A stretch of DNA of 64,000 nucleotides from Niabella beijingensis (GTDB lineage Bacteria; Bacteroidota; Bacteroidia; Chitinophagales; Chitinophagaceae). The notes under the pieces were generated by a model. That model was given only the letters and a program-made list of their open reading frames with translations, did no database searches and was not told where the DNA came from. Shown here piece after piece: positions 58,875-64,000 of this stretch. Position numbers and translations under genes: made by a program. The stretch is taken from contig NZ_JAIQDI010000002.1 of the NCBI RefSeq assembly GCF_020034665.1, positions 2,356,001-2,420,000 on the forward strand. The letters run 5' to 3'. Position 1 is the first letter of the stretch. Each line of letters starts with the position of its first letter.

Positions 58875-59933
58875 ATGATAATAAAGGAAGCAGATGCGTT
58901 GGACGATTTTTCGGCAGGAACAGACAGCAATGATGAACTGTACCAGAAATTTGTATATAAGACCGACAAGGGACAGGAGCCCTTCCGCATTGATAAATAC
59001 CTGATGAACCGCATCGAAGGGGCCACGCGCAACAAGATCCAGCAGGCGATCCATAATAAAATGGTACTGGTGGATGGCAGGGAAGTAAAGCCTAATTATA
59101 AATTGAAGGGGATTCAGGAGATCGTTGTTTTTACGGATATGGCTCCCGAAGAAAGCGAAATCGTTCCTGAAAATATTCCGCTAAACATCGCTTATGAAGA
59201 TGCCGCGGTACTCATCGTTAATAAGGTGCCGGGCATGGTGGTACATCCCGGTTCCGGCAATCCCAACGGCACCCTGATCAATGCGGTAGCCTATCACCTG
59301 CAGCAGGAGAACGCTGCCATTACGGAAGAGACCTTACCAAGATTTGGCATGGTGCACCGGATCGATAAAAACACCAGCGGACTGCTGGTACTGGCAAAAA
59401 CAGAAAAAGCCATGCGTTCCCTGGCAAAGCAATTCTTTGATCATACCGTAAGCCGGAAGTACATTGCCCTTGTCTGGGGCGATCTGGAAGAAGACGAGGG
59501 CACCATCATTGCGCATGTGGGGCGGCATCTCCGCTTCCGTAAATTGTTTGAAGCCTACCCCGAAGGCGATCATGGCAAAGACGCCATCACACATTATAAA
59601 GTGCTGGAACGATTTGGCTATGTAACACTGGTGCAATGCATACTGGAAACAGGCCGCACCCATCAGATCCGGGTACATATGAAATACATCGGGCATCCCC
59701 TGTTTAATGATGATTTTTATGGCGGTGATAAGATCGTAAAAGGAACGGTATACACCAAGTACCGGCAATTTGTTGAGAACTGCTTTGCTCTTTGTCCAAG
59801 GCAGGCACTGCATGCAAAAACACTGGGTTTTGTACATCCCGACACCAATGAGGAGGTCTTATTCGACAGCCCGCTGCCCGGAGACATGGAAGCTGTTATT
59901 GAAAAATGGCGGAAGTATACGAGCCGGGCGTAG
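58875..59933 (+). CDS. RluA-family pseudouridine synthase
   Basis: A 352-residue RNA-modifying enzyme. Residues 40-100 contain an S4-like RNA-binding segment (RIDKYLMNRIEGATRNKIQQAI). The catalytic domain carries HRIDKNTSGLLVLAKT with catalytic Asp, and the late GRTHQIRVHMKYIGHP. It belongs with RluD-like enzymes that act on 23S rRNA. I chose ATG 58875; the longer frame begins with TTG at 58776, where the -7 box would lie within the gene. It is divergent from lipB. Confidence 0.93.
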   Translation: MIIKEADALDDFSAGTDSNDELYQKFVYKTDKGQEPFRIDKYLMNRIEGATRNKIQQAIHNKMVLVDGREVKPNYKLKGIQEIVVFTDMAPEESEIVPENIPLNIAYEDAAVLIVNKVPGMVVHPGSGNPNGTLINAVAYHLQQENAAITEETLPRFGMVHRIDKNTSGLLVLAKTEKAMRSLAKQFFDHTVSRKYIALVWGDLEEDEGTIIAHVGRHLRFRKLFEAYPEGDHGKDAITHYKVLERFGYVTLVQCILETGRTHQIRVHMKYIGHPLFNDDFYGGDKIVKGTVYTKYRQFVENCFALCPRQALHAKTLGFVHPDTNEEVLFDSPLPGDMEAVIEKWRKYTSRA

Positions 59934-59954
59934 TTTTTTTGATGCGGAGTTAAA

Positions 59955-60400
59955 AACATTAAGGAGTTAAGAGACATTAAGTAACACTTAATGATCCTTA
60001 ATACCTTAATCGCGTTCACCAATCATTCCCCTGCAGATACCGAACCATCGAATTTAACAACATTAAGAAGTTAAGGGATATAAGGTACACCTTAATTATT
60101 CTTAAGACCTTAATGGTTCTCCAACCACTTCCCTGCAGATCCCGAACCACGGCATTTAGCAACAGTAGGAAGTTAAGGGATATAAAGTACATCTTAATTA
60201 TTCTTAAAGACCTTAATGGTTCTCCAATCATTCCCCTGCAGATCCCGAACCACGGCATTTAACAACAGTAGGAAGTTAAGGGATATAAAAGTACATCTTA
60301 ATTATTCTTAAGACCTTAATGGTTCTCCAATCACTCCCTTGCAAGTCCCGAACCACGGCATTTAGCAACGTTAAGAAGTTAAGGGATATAAACGATTCCG
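59955..60400. repeat. Tandem repeat array, about 103-bp unit, four copies plus a partial
   Basis: Units begin near 59955, 60059, 60161, 60264 and 60367 (104, 102, 103 and 103 bp; the last is cut after some 30 bases). Each reads AACATTAAGAAGTTAAGGGA, then an A/T-rich core with paired TTAAGG and CCTTAA, then ccctgcagatcccgaaccac. Units 2 to 4 are closely similar and unit 1 more diverged. The array lies between convergent genes and contains no open frame worth noting. Confidence 0.88.
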
Positions 60401-60447
60401 TAATAGTTCGCCGGCAACTTTCCTGCGGCAGCAGCATTCATAAAAAA

Positions 60448-60466
60448 AGCCCGTTCTTAACGGGCT
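60448..60466 (-). terminator. Terminator of the DedA-family gene
   Basis: AGCCCGTT and AACGGGCT form an 8-bp stem with loop CTT; on the minus strand a run of seven T follows. It is 23 bases after the stop at 60489. Confidence 0.9.
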
Positions 60467-60488
60467 GTAAATTTATTGGCGATCCGGA

Positions 60489-61271
60489 TCATTCTGCATT
60501 ACCGGCTGCCGCATCAATCGCTTTTTTTGCGGCGTCTGCTGCTTCTTTCTCCTTTGCTTTTTTCTTGCCGCTTGCCAGCTTAATGATAACCGGTGCCGTT
60601 GTTATCACTACAATCCCCAGTACAATATATTCCAGGTGCTGTTTCAGGTCGAACTGGAAAGCACTCATCAGCCATTTCTGAAGGAAGTGCCCCGCAAACA
60701 ACATGGAAAATACCCAGGCCACGCAACCCACAATATTATAAAAGGTAAACTTGGCTTTGTTCATCCCTACGATACCCGCGATGATCGGGGCAAAGGTCCG
60801 GATAAACGGCAGGAAACGTGCCACGATGATGGCACCGCCACCATGTTTCTCATAAAAATCATGCGCCTGTTCCAGGTAGCGGCGTTTAAAAAAGAAATTC
60901 TCCTTCCAGTGATACATGGCCGGCCCTACTTTACGGCCCGTCCAGTAACCCACCATATTTCCCAGGATCCCGCAAAGCGCGATCAGCGCCCAGAGCACGA
61001 TCAGGTCTACCCATTCATTTTGTATATGTCCTAAATTAAAATGTTTTAAAAACTGATAGGTCAGGCCGGGCTCGGCGGTAGCACCCTCTCCTATTTTATG
61101 GGCATAAATACCCGCAATAAATAACAGGGTGTCACCAGGCAGGAAAAATCCGGCAAAAAGACCGGTTTCGGCAAAAACAACAAAAAGTATCAGCCACAGG
61201 CCGCCATTCTCAATATACCACTGCGGTTGCAACAAATCCGTCCAGCTGAAGCTGGTTAAAAGTTCGATCAT
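60489..61271 (-). CDS. DedA-family membrane protein
   Basis: A 260-residue membrane protein of the VTT/SNARE-associated superfamily. Typical segments are ETGLFAGFFLPGDTLLFIAG, GRKVGPAMYHW and ARFLPFIRTFAPIIAG, the last holding key Arg and Pro residues. DedA proteins take part in lipid scrambling and flipping of undecaprenyl phosphate. The C-terminal tail is Lys/Ala-rich. It is separated by 20 bases from the symporter gene on the same strand, so co-transcription is possible. Confidence 0.93.
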   Translation of the reverse strand: MIELLTSFSWTDLLQPQWYIENGGLWLILFVVFAETGLFAGFFLPGDTLLFIAGIYAHKIGEGATAEPGLTYQFLKHFNLGHIQNEWVDLIVLWALIALCGILGNMVGYWTGRKVGPAMYHWKENFFFKRRYLEQAHDFYEKHGGGAIIVARFLPFIRTFAPIIAGIVGMNKAKFTFYNIVGCVAWVFSMLFAGHFLQKWLMSAFQFDLKQHLEYIVLGIVVITTAPVIIKLASGKKKAKEKEAADAAKKAIDAAAGNAE

Positions 61272-61291
61272 TTCTTTGGTTTAAATATTCT

Positions 61292-62761
61292 CTACTCCTC
61301 TACAAAATTCCGTGCTTTTTGTTCATCAAATTCACCTTCCCATCTTGCGATCACGCAACTTGCCAGCGTATTTCCCAAAACATTAACAGATGTACGCGCC
61401 ATATCCATCAGCTCATCGATCCCGTAGATCGCCATGATGGGCCATAACGGTAATTTAAATGTATGAGCGGTAGCCACAAGTATCACCAGTGATGCCCGCG
61501 GAACTGCCGCTACTCCCTTGCTGCTCAGCATTAAAGAAAGACCTATCAGCAATTGTTCTCCAAATGAAAGCGGGATACCTGCTGCCTGTGCTACAAACAC
61601 CGAGGCCAGTGAGAGGTACAAGGTGGTCCCGTCCAGGTTAAAGGTATAACCTGTGGGGATCACAAACGAAACTATTTTTTGAGGTACTCCGAATTTTTCC
61701 ATGTTTTCCAATGCTTTAGGCAATGCGGAATCGGAGCTTGTTGTGGCAAATGCGATGGAAACCGGTTCCCTCACGGCCTTGATAAACTGCCGCACGGGAA
61801 CCTTGGCAATAAACAGGGCAATGGGAAGTAATATGAACAGGATAAATGCGAACAATGCCAGGTATAAGGTGATCAGCAGCATGCCCAGGTTCTTCAGGAT
61901 ATCAATGCCCAAATGTCCTACAGTGACGGCGATTGCAGCACCTACACCAAAAGGAGCAAAATGCATAATAATATTAGTGAACTTGAACATGGTCTCTGAA
62001 AGGCTTTCCGTAAAATCCACCAAAGGTTTCTTTCGCCTCTCTGACAACATTGCCAATGAAATACCAAATACCACACTAAATAAAACTATAGGTAATACAT
62101 TGCCTTCATAAATGGATTTGATGATGTTTTCCGGGAAAATATCCACAATATGATCCTGCCATGTTTTTTCGGAGGGATCCGGCAGGCGGTCGATCAGCCT
62201 GGAAGGTATATTTATCCCTGCGCTGTCCATAATGGTTATCACTTTTTCCTGCAATACTTTTTCCTGCGAGTGGGGCAGCTCATGCAATAAAGAAGGGGGA
62301 ATCTTAATACCTTTTCCGGCATGCGTGATATTGATAAAAACCAGCCCGATGATCAGTGCAAAAGTGGTAACTATCTCAAAATAAAGTATAGATTTCCATC
62401 CCATCCGGCCCACCTGCTTCAGGTTGCTGTGACTGGCGATACCTACTACCAGTGTTGAGAACAGCAGCGGAGCCACGATGGTTTTGATCAGCCGGAGAAA
62501 GATGGTGCTCAGAAATTTGAGGTTCTGTGAAAATGCCGGGAAATCCACCCCGATCTCAATACCGATGGCCATGGCCACAAAGATCCAGGTAGTGAGTGAT
62601 CTCTTATACCAGCCGAATAAAACAAGTGCCGCAATAACGATCCAGCGCGAGCAAAAAAGTACCTGCCCGGGGATGGGGGTCCACTCTTCATGGATTAGGT
62701 GTAAAGCAGCAGCAACCGTAAAAAGTATAATAGAAATAAACCCGGCTTTTCTTTTGTTCAT
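61292..62761 (-). CDS. Dicarboxylate/amino acid:cation symporter
   Basis: A 489-residue DAACS-family secondary transporter with about eight membrane helices and two re-entrant loops (ATTSSDSALPKALENM, GTTLYLSLASVFVAQAAG, SSKGVAAVP). It imports C4-dicarboxylates or glutamate/aspartate with cations. An insert of about 80 residues (145-225) between helices is larger than in DctA. ATG 62761 is preferred over TTG 62782 because a -7 box TAGTTTTG overlaps the latter. Confidence 0.93.
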   Translation of the reverse strand: MNKRKAGFISIILFTVAAALHLIHEEWTPIPGQVLFCSRWIVIAALVLFGWYKRSLTTWIFVAMAIGIEIGVDFPAFSQNLKFLSTIFLRLIKTIVAPLLFSTLVVGIASHSNLKQVGRMGWKSILYFEIVTTFALIIGLVFINITHAGKGIKIPPSLLHELPHSQEKVLQEKVITIMDSAGINIPSRLIDRLPDPSEKTWQDHIVDIFPENIIKSIYEGNVLPIVLFSVVFGISLAMLSERRKKPLVDFTESLSETMFKFTNIIMHFAPFGVGAAIAVTVGHLGIDILKNLGMLLITLYLALFAFILFILLPIALFIAKVPVRQFIKAVREPVSIAFATTSSDSALPKALENMEKFGVPQKIVSFVIPTGYTFNLDGTTLYLSLASVFVAQAAGIPLSFGEQLLIGLSLMLSSKGVAAVPRASLVILVATAHTFKLPLWPIMAIYGIDELMDMARTSVNVLGNTLASCVIARWEGEFDEQKARNFVEE

Positions 62762-62779
62762 AGTCGAGTGGTTATTCGC

Positions 62780-62787
62780 CAAAACTA
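62780..62787 (-). promoter_or_regulatory. -7 box of the symporter gene
   Basis: TAGTTTTG on the minus strand matches TAnnTTTG, 18 bases before ATG 62761. Confidence 0.5.
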
Positions 62788-62938
62788 GGGGTTTAGCCCG
62801 AAAAAAGGCATTCCCGATTTCAATAAATTTAAAAAAAATGCAACAAGTTTTCTCCGGGAACCGTATTATTGCTTACTTTTCACAACAATATCGCTTTTGT
62901 TTAAAAAAAATTAAACTACTCATTAAAGAATCTATTCT

Positions 62939-64000
62939 ATGGGATTATTTGTAAAAAAACCCTTAAACGTATTGTTAGCCGAAACGGAAGATCATGACAA
63001 GAGTCTGAAAAAGACCCTTGGCGCCTGGGGGTTAGTCGCCCTGGGAATTGGTGCCATTATTGGTGCTGGTCTTTTTTCAATTACGGGGGGCGCTGCGGCA
63101 AATAATGCCGGACCAGCGATTACGATCTCTTTTATAATAGCAGCGCTTGGTTGTGCGTTTGCCGGATTATGCTATGCAGAGTTTGCCAGCATGATACCCG
63201 TGGCCGGTAGTGCCTATACTTATAGTTATGCCACAATGGGTGAATTTATTGCCTGGATCATCGGCTGGGATCTGGTGCTGGAATATGCGGTGGGTGCCGC
63301 CACCGTATCTATCAGCTGGAGCCGATACCTGCACAAATTCCTGGAAGGATTTAATATCAATTTACCGGAATCGCTGATGGCCGGTCCCTGGGACGGAGGC
63401 ATGATCAATCTGCCGGCTGTTCTTGTAGTGGTGCTGATGAGTTTGCTTTTAATAAGAGGGACCAAAGAAAGTGCTACCGTTAACGGGGTCATTGTGGCAC
63501 TGAAAGTAGCCGTGGTATTAATATTTATCGTATTGGGATGGGGCTATATCAACTATTCCAATTATGACCCCTACATTCCCCAGAACGAAGGCAATGGCGT
63601 CTTTGGTTTTTCGGGTATCATGCGCGCGGCGGGTATCGTATTTTTTGCCTACATCGGTTTTGATGCCGTAAGTACTGCCGCACAGGAAGCCAAGAACCCG
63701 GGCAAGGATATGCCCAAAGGCATCTTAATCTCTCTGCTCATCTGTACCTTATTATATATACTGTTTGCACATGTAATGACAGGGGTTACCTCCTACAAAT
63801 CCTTCCAGGGAAAGGATGGCATCGCCCCTGTAGCGGTGGCTATTGAACATATGGGCAAGCAGGACGCCAGCGGCGTTTATCACGCGGATTATCCCTGGCT
63901 CAACCGGGCCATCATCATAGCCATCCTTGGCGGCTATATGTCGGTGATACTGGTGATGCTGATGGGTCAGAGCCGCGTATTCTACAGTATGAGCCGCGAT
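62939..64000 (+). CDS. APC-family amino acid permease (cut by window edge)
   Basis: 354 codons are visible before the right edge. The sequence opens MGLFVKKPLNVLLAE and shows the family consensus GIGAIIGAGLFSITGGAA, AGLCYAEFASMIPVAGSAY, and FFAYIGFDAVSTAAQEAKNP. About ten membrane helices are present in this part. It belongs to the cationic amino acid transporter group (YfnA/CAT-like). The start at 62939 is the first ATG after a long AT-rich leader. It is divergent from the symporter. Confidence 0.93.
   Translation, partial: MGLFVKKPLNVLLAETEDHDKSLKKTLGAWGLVALGIGAIIGAGLFSITGGAAANNAGPAITISFIIAALGCAFAGLCYAEFASMIPVAGSAYTYSYATMGEFIAWIIGWDLVLEYAVGAATVSISWSRYLHKFLEGFNINLPESLMAGPWDGGMINLPAVLVVVLMSLLLIRGTKESATVNGVIVALKVAVVLIFIVLGWGYINYSNYDPYIPQNEGNGVFGFSGIMRAAGIVFFAYIGFDAVSTAAQEAKNPGKDMPKGILISLLICTLLYILFAHVMTGVTSYKSFQGKDGIAPVAVAIEHMGKQDASGVYHADYPWLNRAIIIAILGGYMSVILVMLMGQSRVFYSMSRD

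Noticed and set aside
59955..60400. The tandem array considered as a CRISPR
   Set aside because: The units are about 103 bp and adjoin directly without unique spacers, and no cas gene is near.
1..64000. tRNA, rRNA, insertion sequences, prophage genes
   Set aside because: I looked on both strands and found no cloverleaf, transposase motif, integrase or phage structural gene.

Overview
This window looks like a chromosomal segment of a Bacteroidota bacterium, most likely of the Chitinophagaceae. The support is: a DAHP synthase fused to chorismate mutase, bacillithiol synthesis (BshC), a plant-type glutaminyl cyclase pair, DUF5690 and TonB-plug/macroglobulin proteins, LytTR-type signalling, few Shine-Dalgarno sites, and many upstream boxes of the form TAnnTTTG, the Bacteroidota -7 element. 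There is no phage, insertion sequence, CRISPR array, rRNA or tRNA that I can see.

Layout. 1-8 kb: an Lrp/AsnC regulator cut by the left edge, a tandem pair of glutaminyl cyclase lipoproteins, a methyltransferase with an IscA/HesB-type Fe-S protein, a CcmE/CcmF-like cytochrome c maturation pair, a PlsC-type acyltransferase and a small acetyltransferase. 8-16 kb: elongation factor G, two META-domain lipoproteins (one with three domains), arginine decarboxylase, an outer-membrane protein, and ribosomal proteins L20 and L35. 16-31 kb: a surface protein with a detached TonB plug, a WxxxGxW-repeat protein with an Arg/Gln-rich tail, a J-domain protein and a rhomboid protease, a five-gene operon (START-domain protein, two SDR enzymes, LytS-like kinase, LytTR regulator), an M1 peptidase, an atypical SDR and an ABC-F ATPase. 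31-36 kb: a probable phosphonate-catabolism island (XRE-cupin regulator, PhnX-like HAD hydrolase, FAD oxidase, DUF5690 transporter, divergent zinc dehydrogenase). 36-49 kb: a GMC oxidoreductase set, clpS-aat (N-degron pathway), an esterase, a sialate O-acetylesterase, an L,D-transpeptidase, pncB, purE, bshC and purU. 49-58 kb: a seven-gene aromatic amino acid operon (pheA, aminotransferase, tyrA, DAHP synthase-chorismate mutase, aroB, aroA, aroC). 58-64 kb: lipB, a pseudouridine synthase, a 103-bp tandem repeat array, DedA, a dicarboxylate symporter and an amino acid permease cut by the right edge.

The most striking item is the control region of the aromatic operon (57.76-57.95 kb). It has a good Bacteroidota promoter overlapped by a perfect 10-bp inverted repeat, a 27-codon leader peptide with 8 Phe, 2 Tyr and 1 Trp, a 17-pair antiterminator and a mutually exclusive intrinsic terminator just before pheA. 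This is the full logic of ribosome-mediated attenuation and is not an annotated gene. Second is the phosphonate-type island, whose enzyme set suggests an unusual aminophosphonate as substrate.
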